Shown here piece after piece: positions 36,974 to 48,392 of a stretch of 64,000 nt of DNA. The stretch comes from Azospirillum doebereinerae (lineage in GTDB: Bacteria > Pseudomonadota > Alphaproteobacteria > Azospirillales > Azospirillaceae): positions 184,902 to 248,901 of the forward strand of contig NZ_RZIJ01000006.1 in the NCBI RefSeq assembly GCF_003989665.1, in the 5' to 3' direction. The translations under genes were made by a program, and so were the position numbers. The notes beneath the pieces are model-generated. The model was not told the origin of the DNA, did no database searches, and saw only the letters and a list, made by a program, of their open reading frames with translations. Within the stretch, counting starts at the first letter, position 1. Each line of letters opens with the position of its first letter.

Positions 36974-38263
36974 CTAGAGTGAGCGAAGACGCTCTGAACG
37001 TTGGCAAAAAACGGCCTCGGCCGCCCGGTTTCCGGAGCGTACAGCAGCCTCGAGCGTGGCTGGAAGCCCCGTTTCCGTCCAGTCGCCGGCCAGCGCCAGA
37101 TTCGACCAGCGGGTTTGAGCGGGCGGGCGGCGCGACACCGAGTCGGGGGCCTGATCGGGCGTCGCCCGGCGCTCCTTGACGACCCGGAAGGGCCGAATCG
37201 GGCCATCGAGTCGCAGCGCCGCCGCCACGTCGCGCCACAGCAGGGTGGCGATCTCGTCGGCCGGGCGGGCGGCCAGCGCGTCGGCGTCGCTGACGGTGAC
37301 CGACACCACGTCGTCGCGGGCGAACAGCCACTCGGCCACGCCGCCGACCAGCCCCAGGAAGGGAAGCCCGCCCGGCAGGGGCACGGGGGCCTCAATGCGG
37401 TAATGGACGCCGACGATGGCCGGGCCGGGCGGCGGGACGCGCAAGCCCGGCACCAGCCGTTCCACCACCCAGGCCGGCGCCGCCAGCACGACGGAATCGC
37501 GCGCGCCCAGATCAAGCGAGGCGCCGCCGACCGACAGCCCGGCGACCCGTCGGTCCGCGAACCGCAACCCGTCCAGCCGCGCGCCGAACCGGATGGTGCC
37601 GCCCAACGCCTCCAGCCGGCGCAACGCCGGATCGACGAAGGCGGCGGCGAGGCCACGGCTTGCGATCACCGGCCGGCAGGCGGCCTCGCCGCGCAGCAGG
37701 GTTTCCCGGATCACCGCACCGAACAGCCGGGCCGACACCCGCGCGGTCGGTCCGTTCATCGCGGAGATCGCCAGGGGCCGCCACAGACGCTCGTGGAGCG
37801 GCCCACCCGGCGGCAGCGCCTCGTCCAGCGTCGCCGGGGCCGGGGCGGTCACGGCCCGCAGCGCGGCGAGGTAGTGCCAGGGCCGGCTGCCCGGCACCCG
37901 CCGCGTCTCGTCGAACAGCCACAGCCCGCCGGGCCGCAAGGTCCAGGCGGCGCCGTCGCGAAGATCGAGGAAGGGAAAGGCGGCCGGGCGGATTTCCGTC
38001 AGCGCGTCCGAACCGCCAGTCCGGGCGGCGTAGTCCATCAGCGCCCGGTTGCCGCCGAGCACCATGTGGCTGCCGTTGTCGAGGCGGCGGTCGAGCGTCG
38101 AATCGTGGAAGGAGCGGCAGCGTCCTCCAGCCTGGGGCGCCTGTTCGTAGAGCCGGACGGGAACGCCCCGTTCGGCCAGGCGCAGCGCGGCGGCGAGCCC
38201 GGCCAAGCCGGCGCCGATCACATGCACCGTGCCGCCGGAGGAGGACGAATCGGGGATCGTCAC
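36974..38263 (-). CDS. hpnE: Hydroxysqualene dehydroxylase HpnE
   Basis: A 429-residue FAD protein of the squalene-associated desaturase family. The N-terminal dinucleotide motif is VHVIGAGLAGLAAALRLAER; downstream are APQAGGRCRSF and the C-terminal LALAGDWTETGLPATLEAAV. It reduces hydroxysqualene to squalene, the last step of the HpnC-HpnD-HpnE route. The GTG at 38263 overlaps the hpnD stop by four bases (GTGA). The same open frame continues upstream through the antisense of other genes, but that extension is not real. Confidence 0.92.
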   Translation of the reverse strand: MTIPDSSSSGGTVHVIGAGLAGLAAALRLAERGVPVRLYEQAPQAGGRCRSFHDSTLDRRLDNGSHMVLGGNRALMDYAARTGGSDALTEIRPAAFPFLDLRDGAAWTLRPGGLWLFDETRRVPGSRPWHYLAALRAVTAPAPATLDEALPPGGPLHERLWRPLAISAMNGPTARVSARLFGAVIRETLLRGEAACRPVIASRGLAAAFVDPALRRLEALGGTIRFGARLDGLRFADRRVAGLSVGGASLDLGARDSVVLAAPAWVVERLVPGLRVPPPGPAIVGVHYRIEAPVPLPGGLPFLGLVGGVAEWLFARDDVVSVTVSDADALAARPADEIATLLWRDVAAALRLDGPIRPFRVVKERRATPDQAPDSVSRRPPAQTRWSNLALAGDWTETGLPATLEAAVRSGNRAAEAVFCQRSERLRSL

Positions 38264-39141
38264 GCGGAGGGCGGGGCGCCGAATCGGCAGCGCAGCGCCA
38301 CCCAGGCGCTTTCCCGCCGGCCGACGCGGACGCGTAGGGCGGGATCGCTCCAGCCGCGCGCCCGCAGGCGCCGCAGCAGGCGGTGGTACAGCACCATCAT
38401 CGCGGTCGCCGCCCACAGCGAGCCGCATTTCCTGCCGGCGATGGCCTGCCGCGCCTCGGCGAAGCGGGTCTCCGCCAGATCGGCCAGGGCCTCGCAGGCC
38501 TGGGGAAGGCCGGGATGGGCCAGCACCCTGTCCGGCACCGAGGTGCCGATCCCGGCGGCAAGCAGCAGCTCGTGCGGCAGGTACATCCGGCCGAGCGTCG
38601 CGTCCTCCGTCAGGTCGCGCAGGATGTTGGTCAGTTGCAGCGCCTCGCCGAGCGCGAGGGCGAAGGCCTCGTTGGCCGGGTCGGCGCGGTCGAAGACGCG
38701 GATCGCCAACATCCCCACGGCACCGGCGACCCGACGGCAATAGACCCGCAGCGTCGCCAGCTCCGGCGCCCGCAGTCCCTCGCCGACGTCCATCGCCATG
38801 CCGTCGATCAGGGCTTCCAGCTCGCCGCGCGGCAGGCCGTAGCGGTCGATGGCGCCCTTCAGCGCCGCCGCCAGCGGGCTGGTCGGGGCGCCGCCGGCGT
38901 AGAGGCTGCGGATCTCCCGCCGCCACGCGTCGAGCGCGGCGCGCTTCTCCTCCGGGTCGCCCGGCTCGTCGGCGATGTCGTCGATTCGCCGGCAGAAGGC
39001 GTAGATTGCGAACATCGCCGCGCGCTTGGACGCCGGCAGCAGCCGCATCGGCCAGTAGAAGGTGCTCCCCGACCGCTCCGCCACCGCCGAGGGCGTGTCG
39101 GTCGTCAGCGGCGGCGCCGAGTCGGTCGGTGGGGTGGTCAT
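38260..39141 (-). CDS. hpnD: Presqualene diphosphate synthase HpnD
   Basis: A 293-residue trans-isoprenyl diphosphate synthase-like protein. Both aspartate motifs are intact: CRRIDDIADE near 50 and LTNILRDLTEDATLGRMYLP near 170. It condenses two farnesyl diphosphates to presqualene diphosphate. It follows hpnC by 51 bases and overlaps hpnE. Confidence 0.93.
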   Translation of the reverse strand: MTTPPTDSAPPLTTDTPSAVAERSGSTFYWPMRLLPASKRAAMFAIYAFCRRIDDIADEPGDPEEKRAALDAWRREIRSLYAGGAPTSPLAAALKGAIDRYGLPRGELEALIDGMAMDVGEGLRAPELATLRVYCRRVAGAVGMLAIRVFDRADPANEAFALALGEALQLTNILRDLTEDATLGRMYLPHELLLAAGIGTSVPDRVLAHPGLPQACEALADLAETRFAEARQAIAGRKCGSLWAATAMMVLYHRLLRRLRARGWSDPALRVRVGRRESAWVALRCRFGAPPSA

Positions 39142-39192
39142 GGAGGGGCGAATCCTGGGCCGGGCGTTCGGGCGGGAACGCGGCCCAGGAGT

Positions 39193-40065
39193 TTAGGAGG
39201 CGGAGAAGCTTCGCGCCAGCCCCCGCGCCACCGCGACCAGCTTGTGATGCGCGCCCAGCGTCACCCGCGCCTTCATCGGGTCGCGCGCCTTGAGCCGTTG
39301 CGACAGGGATTGCGCGACGCTGAGGATCACCGACGCCTCCATCCGCAGGCCGCGATGCTGGATCAGGCCGGGCAGGGGGGCGGCGCGCTCCAGCAGGCGG
39401 TCGGTGTGCTCCAGCGCCTGGTCGAAGATCGCGCGCAGGCGGGGGTCGGTTTCGCCCTCCACCAACCGCTCGACGCTGATGCCGGCCTCCTCGAACCACG
39501 CCAGCGGGATGTAGCAGCGGCCGAGCTGGGACCAGTCGTCGCGCGCGTCCTGGAGGTGGTTGAGCACCTGGAGGGCCGAGCACAGCGCGTCCGAGGCCGG
39601 ACCGGCGGCCACGCCCTCGCCGTGCAGTTCCAGCAGGTAGCGCCCGACCGGGTTGGCCGAGAAGCGGCAGTAGAGCAGCAGGTCGCTCCAGCTGTGGCAG
39701 CGGGCGCCGACGGCGTCGCGGCGGAAGGCGCGCAGCACCTGACGGGCGTGGCGGTCGCTGACGCCGGTGGCGTTCAGGCTCTCGCGCAGGTCCAGCGCCG
39801 GCTTGAGGTAGGCGTGCTTGGCCTGGCCGGAGGTCAGCGCCCGTTCGAGCGCCTCCAGATAGGCCAGCTTGGTCTCCGGTTCGAGATCGGCGTCGTCGGC
39901 GATGTCGTCGGCCAGCCGCAGGAAGCGGTAGAACGACATCACGTGGGGGCGCAGGTGCTTGGGCAGCAGCCGCGACGCCACGGGGAAATTCTCCGTGCTT
40001 TCGTCCTTGCGGGCGATGGGGTTGGGCTTGCGGGGCTTGGTCGGGGCGATGTTGAAATCGGTCAT
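39193..40065 (-). CDS. hpnC: Hydroxysqualene synthase HpnC
   Basis: A 290-residue squalene/phytoene synthase family protein. Aspartate motifs are LRLADDIADDADLE and LQDARDDWSQLGRCYIP. It converts presqualene diphosphate to hydroxysqualene, feeding squalene to hopanoid synthesis; squalene-hopene cyclase itself is not in the window. ATG 40065 gives MTDFNIAP; the frame upstream runs into the divergent neighbour. It is the first gene of hpnC-hpnD-hpnE, perhaps followed by sodB. Confidence 0.93.
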   Translation of the reverse strand: MTDFNIAPTKPRKPNPIARKDESTENFPVASRLLPKHLRPHVMSFYRFLRLADDIADDADLEPETKLAYLEALERALTSGQAKHAYLKPALDLRESLNATGVSDRHARQVLRAFRRDAVGARCHSWSDLLLYCRFSANPVGRYLLELHGEGVAAGPASDALCSALQVLNHLQDARDDWSQLGRCYIPLAWFEEAGISVERLVEGETDPRLRAIFDQALEHTDRLLERAAPLPGLIQHRGLRMEASVILSVAQSLSQRLKARDPMKARVTLGAHHKLVAVARGLARSFSAS

Positions 40066-40189
40066 GGGTTCCGTGCCTGCTGCGCGTCGGGGCTGGCGGT
40101 GCGACCTTCTCTGCTTCATATAGGCCGGGACTTGGGGTTTGCCTTCTGTCCCAAATCGCTCCACCCCTCTTTTTCCATTCAAGGTTCAC

Positions 40190-41044
40190 ATGGCGAAGTC
40201 GACCACCGACCTGTCCTATTGCGGACGGGAGGTCCGGAAATATGACAACGACCACTTTCTGGCAGGTCTCTTCGCTCCGGCCGACCGGCGCGAGCCCCTG
40301 TTCGCCCTTCACGCCTTCAACCTGGAGATCGCCAAGACCCGCGAGGTCGTCAGCGAACCGATCCTGGGCCAGATGCGTCTCCAATTCTGGCGCGACGGCA
40401 TCGAGGCTGTCTATGGGGATGGACCCGTACCACGCCATGAAGTGATGGATCCGCTGGCGCAAGCCGCGAAATCGCTGGGTTTGAGCCGCGCCCTGTTCGA
40501 CCGGCTGATCGACGCGCGCGAGGCCGACCTCGACGACACCCCGCCGGCCGACCTGACCTGTCTGGTCAACTACGCCGAGGTGACGGGGGCGCCGCTGGTG
40601 CAGCTGGCCCTGGAGATCCTCGGCGTGCGGGACGAGGCGGCGCACGCCGCCGGGCGCCATGTGGGGATCGCCTACGCCCTGACCGGCATCCTGCGGGCGG
40701 TGCCCTTCCTGGCGCGCCAGCACCGGCAGCTGCTGCCGGCCGACCTGATGGCCAAGCACGGGGCGCGGTCGGAGGATTTGTTCGAGCTGCGCTCGACGCC
40801 GGAGCTGCGGCCGGTGATCGGGGATGTGGCACTGGTGGTGCGGAAGCATCTGCGCGAGGCGCGGGCCTTGCGCCGGTCGGTGCCGAGGGCGGCGCTGCCG
40901 GCGCTGCTGCCGGCGGTGCTGGCCGAGCTGCATCTGGCGGTCGTCGCGCGGGAGGGCAACGACGTGTTCGCGCCGCGCGTGCTGTTGCCCAACCCGTTCC
41001 GGCAGTTGCGGCTGGGCTGGGCGGCGTTGCGGGGGCGGTATTGA
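40190..41044 (+). CDS. Squalene/phytoene synthase-like protein, NDUFAF6-like
   Basis: A 284-residue helical protein of the isoprenoid synthase fold. The two Asp-rich catalytic motifs found in HpnC and HpnD are missing (AFNLEIAKTREVVSEPILGQ, RLQFWRDGIEAVYG), as in the mitochondrial complex I assembly factor NDUFAF6. It is therefore probably not an enzyme of squalene synthesis despite lying beside hpnC. The ATG at 40190 follows AAGG. It is divergent from hpnC by 124 bp and convergent with trmFO. Confidence 0.85.
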   Translation: MAKSTTDLSYCGREVRKYDNDHFLAGLFAPADRREPLFALHAFNLEIAKTREVVSEPILGQMRLQFWRDGIEAVYGDGPVPRHEVMDPLAQAAKSLGLSRALFDRLIDAREADLDDTPPADLTCLVNYAEVTGAPLVQLALEILGVRDEAAHAAGRHVGIAYALTGILRAVPFLARQHRQLLPADLMAKHGARSEDLFELRSTPELRPVIGDVALVVRKHLREARALRRSVPRAALPALLPAVLAELHLAVVAREGNDVFAPRVLLPNPFRQLRLGWAALRGRY

Positions 41045-41046
41045 GA

Positions 41047-41166
41047 GGGGCTTTGCCCCCTCCCTAACCCTCCCCCGCTTCGCGGGAGAGGGAACCGCCA
41101 CCGGACTTTTGCAAGGAGCCGGCTCCCTCTCCCGCCGGAGGCGGGGGAGGGATGGGGAGGGGGCAA
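41047..41166. repeat. REP/BIME-like paired inverted repeat, copy 3
   Basis: Two inverted halves of CCCTCCC-rich and GGGAGAGGG-rich sequence between the convergent NDUFAF6-like and trmFO genes, with small hairpins near 41069-41092 (TCCCCCGCTTCGCGGGAGA) and 41122-41152. It may double as a bidirectional terminator. Confidence 0.75.
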
Positions 41167-41182
41167 CCGTGGCCGCCACCCA

Positions 41183-42529
41183 TCAATCGGCCGCCAGCCA
41201 CCCTTCCAGATCGGCCAACGCGCGGCGGGTGTAGGCCAGCTTGCGGTCGCGGCCTCGGATCTTCTCGTCCACCGGGGGGAACAGGCCGAAGTTCACGTTC
41301 ATCGGCTGGAAGGTCTCGGCCTCCGCTCCGCCGGTGATGTGGCCGAGGATGGCGCCCAGAGCGGTGGTGACCGGCGGGTTGACGATCTCCCGGCCCAGCC
41401 GCTCGGCCGAGGCGAAGCGGCCGGCGAGCAGGCCGACGGCGGCGCTCTCCACGTACCCCTCGCAGCCGGTGACCTGACCGGCGAAGCGCAGGCGGGGCAG
41501 GGACTTCAGCCGCAGGGCGCCGTCGAGCAGGCGCGGGCTGTTCAGGAAGGTGTTGCGGTGCAGGCCGCCCAGCCGGGCGAACTCGGCCTTCTCCAGGCCG
41601 GGGATCGTGCGGAAGACCCGGGCCTGTTCGGCGTGGCGCAGCTTGGTCTGGAAGCCGACGAGGTTGTAGAGCGTGCCCAGCGCGTTGTCCTGGCGCAGCT
41701 GGACCACGGCGTAGGGGCGGCGTTCGGGCTTGTGCGGGTTGGTCAGGCCGACCGGCTTCATCGGGCCGTAGCGCAGCGTGTCGACGCCGCGCTCCGCCAT
41801 CACCTCGATGGGCAGGCAGCCTTCGAAGTAGGGGGTGTTCTTCTCCCACTCCTTGAAGTCGGCCTTCTCGCCGGTGATCAGCGCGTCGATGAAGGCGCGG
41901 TACTCGTCCTTCTCGAAGGCGCAGTTGATGTAGTCCTTGCCGGTGCCACCGGGGCCGGGCTTGTCGTAGCGCGACTGGAACCACGCCTTCGACAGGTCGA
42001 CGCTCTCCAGATAGACGATGGGGGCGATGGCGTCGAAGAAGGCCAGCGACTCCTCGCCGGTGAAGGCGCGGATCGCCTCGGCCAGCGGCGGCGAGGTCAG
42101 GGGGCCGGTGGCCACGATGACGCTGTCCCACTCCTCGGGCGGAAGTCCGGCGACCTCGCCGCGCTCGATGGTGATGAGGGGGTGGGTCTCGATGGCTTCG
42201 GTCACGGCGGCGGCGAAATGGTCGCGGTCCATGGCGAGCGCGCCGCCGGCCGGCACCTTGTGCGCGTCGGCGCAGCGCAGGATCAGCGAGCCGCAGCGCC
42301 GCATCTCCTCGTGCAGCAGGCCGACCGCGTTGTACTCGGCGTCGTCGGAGCGGAAGGAGTTGGAGCAGACCAGCTCCGCCAGCTTGTCGGTGTCGTGGGC
42401 GTCGGTCTTGCGGACGGGCCGCATCTCGTGGAGGACCACGGGCACGCCGCGTGAGGCGAGCTGCCACGCGGCCTCGGACCCGGCGAGACCGCCGCCGATG
42501 ACATGGACGGGGCGAAGGGTGTCGGTCAT
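41183..42529 (-). CDS. trmFO: Methylenetetrahydrofolate-tRNA-(uracil-5-)-methyltransferase TrmFO
   Basis: A 448-residue FAD protein that makes m5U54 in tRNA with methylenetetrahydrofolate as carbon donor. The FAD motif is [20 protein letters not shown]; signature stretches are [38 protein letters not shown] and [13 protein letters not shown] with the C-terminal NVNFGLFPP. It is found instead of SAM-dependent TrmA in many alphaproteobacteria. Confidence 0.96.
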   Translation of the reverse strand: MTDTLRPVHVIGGGLAGSEAAWQLASRGVPVVLHEMRPVRKTDAHDTDKLAELVCSNSFRSDDAEYNAVGLLHEEMRRCGSLILRCADAHKVPAGGALAMDRDHFAAAVTEAIETHPLITIERGEVAGLPPEEWDSVIVATGPLTSPPLAEAIRAFTGEESLAFFDAIAPIVYLESVDLSKAWFQSRYDKPGPGGTGKDYINCAFEKDEYRAFIDALITGEKADFKEWEKNTPYFEGCLPIEVMAERGVDTLRYGPMKPVGLTNPHKPERRPYAVVQLRQDNALGTLYNLVGFQTKLRHAEQARVFRTIPGLEKAEFARLGGLHRNTFLNSPRLLDGALRLKSLPRLRFAGQVTGCEGYVESAAVGLLAGRFASAERLGREIVNPPVTTALGAILGHITGGAEAETFQPMNVNFGLFPPVDEKIRGRDRKLAYTRRALADLEGWLAAD

Positions 42530-42683
42530 GATTCGAACGTTCCAAACGAAGACTGCGGGTGATCGGCCGGCAATCTAGGCCGTCCGGTCCGAAAGCGACA
42601 GCCCTCAAAAGCAACGCGGCCGGACCCTGCTGGCCCGGCCGCGCGCGGATGCTGGAAACGAAGCGCCCATCACTCCGTGCGGA

Positions 42684-42884
42684 TCACTCCTTGCGCGTCG
42701 TCGTGCTGCGTTCGATGGTGGTGGCGCCCGAGGGGGCGGGCGACATGGTGCTCGACCCGTAGGTCGGGGTGGTGGTCGTCGTGGTCGTCGTGCTGGTGGT
42801 GCGCTCGCTCGACGAGCCGCAGGCGGCGAGCAGCAGCGCCGCGCCGAACGCGGCGCCAACCCCGGTGAGAAGCGTCCTGGTCAT
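42684..42884 (-). CDS. Small Thr-rich lipoprotein
   Basis: A 66-residue protein. The signal sequence MTRTLLTGVGAAFGAALLLAAC has a clear lipobox (LAAC, Cys22). The mature 45 residues are low complexity, dominated by Thr and Ser (TTSTTTTTTTTPTYG), with a basic-acidic tail. I do not recognise a family. It stands alone between trmFO and uvrA. Confidence 0.65.
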   Translation of the reverse strand: MTRTLLTGVGAAFGAALLLAACGSSSERTTSTTTTTTTTPTYGSSTMSPAPSGATTIERSTTTRKE

Positions 42885-42945
42885 TCCTCGTCTCCTGTCG
42901 TGGGAACGGACAATGACCAGGGAACACGGCCGAGGTGGCGTTTGT

Positions 42946-45792
<2,847 letters not shown>

Positions 45793-45798
<6 letters not shown>

Positions 45799-45807
45799 GG
45801 AGTGTTC
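45793..45807. promoter_or_regulatory. Alphaproteobacterial LexA (SOS) box on uvrA
   Basis: GTTC at 45793-45796, seven bases, then GTTC at 45804-45807 (GAAC-N7-GAAC on the uvrA strand). This is the direct-repeat operator bound by LexA in alphaproteobacteria, where uvrA is a typical member of the regulon. It overlaps the start codon at 45796-45798. Confidence 0.75.
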
Positions 45808-45846
45808 TTTTATCCGAAGCCGATCCGGTTGGGAAGCGGCTTCATG

Positions 45847-46020
45847 CGGGCCTCGAAGGGGATCGAGGGCCTTGGAAGCCCCTCTCCCCTTGCGGGAGAG
45901 GGGTTGGGGTGAGGGGACCCCGCAAATCGTCTTCGCCTGCGGCGAATACCCCTCATCCCAACCCTTCTCCCGCAAGGGGAGAAGGGCTTCGAAGTGCATA
46001 CGATCACTCTTCGAGGCCCG
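45847..46020. repeat. REP/BIME-like paired inverted repeat, copy 4, with extended outer arms
   Basis: A 174-bp inverted repeat between the end of the CYTH-CHAD gene and uvrA. The outermost 12 bases (45847-45858 and 46009-46020) are perfect inverted arms. Inner halves carry the hairpins CCCCTCTCCCC/GGGAGAGGGG near 45880-45903 and CCCTTCTCCC/GGGGAGAAGGG near 45962-45987; the centre has TTCGCCTGCGGCGAA. Confidence 0.8.
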
Positions 46021-46081
46021 CTTCGGCCGATGGGACGATATAGGCGGCGCAAATCTTGTTACCAACGGCACCGCGCGCGGG

Positions 46082-47683
46082 TCAGGCCCAGAAAACCGGC
46101 GTGTCTCGAAAACGTTTCCACAGATCCGGCAGCGCCTTGCGCCGTTTGTCGGCCTGCCGGTCGATCCAGGCGGCGGTCGCGGCCACGGTTGCCGCATCGG
46201 CGCCGGGCAGGGCCGCCAGCATCCGCCGCCCGGTGGCGGCGTCGTGGTCGGCGTCGAGCGCCGCCAGCAGCGAATCCAGCGCCGCCAGGAAGGGCAGGGT
46301 GGCGGCCTCGGCGTAGAGCCCGCGGAAGAACTCGGCGACGTAGCGCAGGGTGCGCAGGCGGCGGCGCAGCTTCTCGCGGTCCTTCGGCTCGTCGGGGATT
46401 TTCGCGGTCTTGCCGAGCTTGGCGAGCCGCAGCGACAGCCAGACGGGAGCGACGGTGGTGACCGGGGCGTTCAGGGCCGCCCGGCGCTCCTTGTCGGCCT
46501 CGCCCAGCCAGCGCCCGTCCTCCAGCCAGGCGGCCAGCGCCAGGACGGTGGCGGCGCAGTGCGGGGCGAGGATCGCGGCGACGGCCTCGCGGGCCGGCCC
46601 CGCCCCGGCGTTGCGGGCGGTGGCTGCCAGCAGGGCCAAGCCGGCCGGGGCCTTCGGGCTGGACGACAGCGGGTCGATCACCCCGGCCAGCAGCACGTCC
46701 CAGCCGCGCGCCGGGCCGAGCCGCTTGGCGAGAGTCCGGCTTTCCGCCACCAGCCGGTCGGCCTCGGGCGAGGCGATCACCGGCGCGAACAGCCGGTGGG
46801 CGATGCGCAGGCGGCGGAGCGCGATCCGCATGCGGTGCAGCCCCTCCACGTCGCCGCCGGCCAGCGCGCAGGCCTCGTTGGCGAGGAACTGGCGCAGCGC
46901 GTGGCGCAGGATGTGTCGGTAGGCCTCGGCCACGGTGGTGACCGGCGACAGGGCCAGCGGTTCGGATTCGACCGGTGGCGGCAGTCGGCCGGTGACCAGC
47001 CGCAGGCCCAGCTCCGCCTTGCTTTCGGTGCCGATCCGCATCGGCACGGCCTGTTGCAGGCGCAGCGCGAGGTCGAACAGGCGGCCGACCCGCCCGGCCT
47101 TCAGCTCAAGCTCGACCTCGCTGATCGGCAGGGTCTCCGAGCCGGCGGTGACATGCCCCTCGTCCACCGCAACCTCGATGGCGGTCGCTGGATCGGGGCG
47201 GACCAGCACGGCGGTGCGGCGGAAATCGGTGACGAACAGCGGCCGCAGCGCGCCCTGCGCGTCGGCGGGGACCAGACCGGCGACGCCCGACGCGGCCAGC
47301 ACCGAAACGTCCGGCGCCTCGCCGGCCACCGTCCATTCCCATTCGCGGCGCACCGCGACCGCCGCCGAATCGCCGGGGGTGGCGCTGTTGACCGTCTTGA
47401 GGGTCTGGATGAAACGGTCGCCGTCGCGCCGCACCCGCAGGGCGATGCCGCTGGCGAACAGGCGCAGATCAGGCGTGTCGTAATAGACCGTGCGCAGGTG
47501 CGACACCGTCGCCGGGCCGTCCGCCCCCTCCCGCACGGCCGGAAGCCCGGCCACGCGGGCGAGATCCGCCGGGGCGACGTGCAGCTTCAGCTCGACCTCG
47601 CGGAAGGCGGTTCCGTTCGGTGACGCGTTCGACGCGGCGCCGGGGGGCGCGCTGGAGGGCGTGTCGGGCTTGGCTGGGGGCAA
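46082..47683 (-). CDS. CYTH and CHAD domain protein
   Basis: A 533-residue protein. The CYTH domain (about 25-220) starts with EVELKLHV and has [20 protein letters not shown] and [11 protein letters not shown], the tunnel residues for triphosphate-type ligands. The CHAD domain (about 245-530) is helical with basic and His residues ([35 protein letters not shown]). CHAD domains bind inorganic polyphosphate. The TTG start at 47683 follows GGGAGGAATT; an ATG at 47779 would overlap the upstream gene by 26 bases. It lies close to ppk1-ppx, so a role in polyphosphate or triphosphate metabolism is likely. Confidence 0.88.
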   Translation of the reverse strand: MPPAKPDTPSSAPPGAASNASPNGTAFREVELKLHVAPADLARVAGLPAVREGADGPATVSHLRTVYYDTPDLRLFASGIALRVRRDGDRFIQTLKTVNSATPGDSAAVAVRREWEWTVAGEAPDVSVLAASGVAGLVPADAQGALRPLFVTDFRRTAVLVRPDPATAIEVAVDEGHVTAGSETLPISEVELELKAGRVGRLFDLALRLQQAVPMRIGTESKAELGLRLVTGRLPPPVESEPLALSPVTTVAEAYRHILRHALRQFLANEACALAGGDVEGLHRMRIALRRLRIAHRLFAPVIASPEADRLVAESRTLAKRLGPARGWDVLLAGVIDPLSSSPKAPAGLALLAATARNAGAGPAREAVAAILAPHCAATVLALAAWLEDGRWLGEADKERRAALNAPVTTVAPVWLSLRLAKLGKTAKIPDEPKDREKLRRRLRTLRYVAEFFRGLYAEAATLPFLAALDSLLAALDADHDAATGRRMLAALPGADAATVAATAAWIDRQADKRRKALPDLWKRFRDTPVFWA

Positions 47684-47753
47684 AAGGCAATTCCTCCCGA
47701 TCCGGCCGGATCCGTGCAGACCCTCCGTGCATACCCCAACAGGTGCCGTCGCG

Positions 47754-48284
47754 TTAAGACAGTTTTCGCGGCTGCACAAAATCGGCGAGCCGCCCGGCGC
47801 CCAGATCCAGGTCGCGCCAGTGCATCGTCTGGAACACCAGCACCGCGCAGGCCCCGGTCGGGAACTTCTCGGTCAGGGCGTGGCGGTGCCGGTGGGGATC
47901 GTCGTGGTGCCCGCCGCCGGCCAGTTCCTCGGCCAGCTCGTGAAGGTCGGGGTTGTGGGCGATCAGCATGAGGCCGGTCGCCGTGTCCGGCGCGTCGCGC
48001 AGCCGCTCCAGCAGGGTGCGGGCGCCGCACAGATACAGGCCGCGTTCGTGCTCGACCGGCGGGAAGGGCGGCCCCATGGCGGCCATCACCCGCTTGCGGG
48101 TCTCCACGGCGCGCAGGGCGGTGGAGCACAGCACCAGATCGACCCGCGCGTGGTGAGCGGCCAGATGGCGGCCGACCAGGGTCGCGGCCTTCTCGCCGCG
48201 CGGGGCGAGCGGACGGTCATGGTCGCCCGTCGCCGGGCTGTCCCAGGCGGATTTGGCGTGGCGAAGCAGAAAGAGGGTTTTCAT
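47754..48284 (-). CDS. sixA: SixA-family histidine phosphatase
   Basis: A 176-residue enzyme of the histidine phosphatase (RHG) superfamily. The catalytic start is MKTLFLLRHAKSAWD (His9), with APRGEKAA and the second catalytic region IAHNPDLHELAEEL. E. coli SixA removes phosphate from phosphohistidine proteins such as the PtsO/NPr system; the substrate here is not known. It is divergent from ppk1 (108 bp) and upstream of the CYTH-CHAD gene on the same strand. Confidence 0.88.
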   Translation of the reverse strand: MKTLFLLRHAKSAWDSPATGDHDRPLAPRGEKAATLVGRHLAAHHARVDLVLCSTALRAVETRKRVMAAMGPPFPPVEHERGLYLCGARTLLERLRDAPDTATGLMLIAHNPDLHELAEELAGGGHHDDPHRHRHALTEKFPTGACAVLVFQTMHWRDLDLGAGRLADFVQPRKLS

Positions 48285-48392
48285 GGGCCGGTCGGACTAT
48301 CCGAAGAGAGAGTCCTGAAACCGTAACGCAGATGGGATAGAGTTGTCCGCCATCTTTCATCATCCGTCCGGTCGCCCCATCTGGGAGCGACC

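Noticed and set aside
40190..41044. Third squalene synthase of the hopanoid cluster
   Set aside because: Both Asp-rich catalytic motifs are missing and the gene is divergent from hpnCDE; it fits the NDUFAF6-like group better.
36974..41179. One continuous minus-strand frame of about 1400 codons covering hpnE and beyond
   Set aside because: Only the last 429 codons are HpnE. The rest is the wrong frame of hpnD and hpnC and the antisense of the NDUFAF6-like gene, with Arg/Pro/Gly-rich nonsense composition typical of GC-rich shadows.
47684..47779. ATG at 47779 as the start of the CYTH-CHAD protein
   Set aside because: It would overlap the SixA gene by 26 bases and add 32 residues unrelated to CYTH; the TTG at 47683 has a far better ribosome site.
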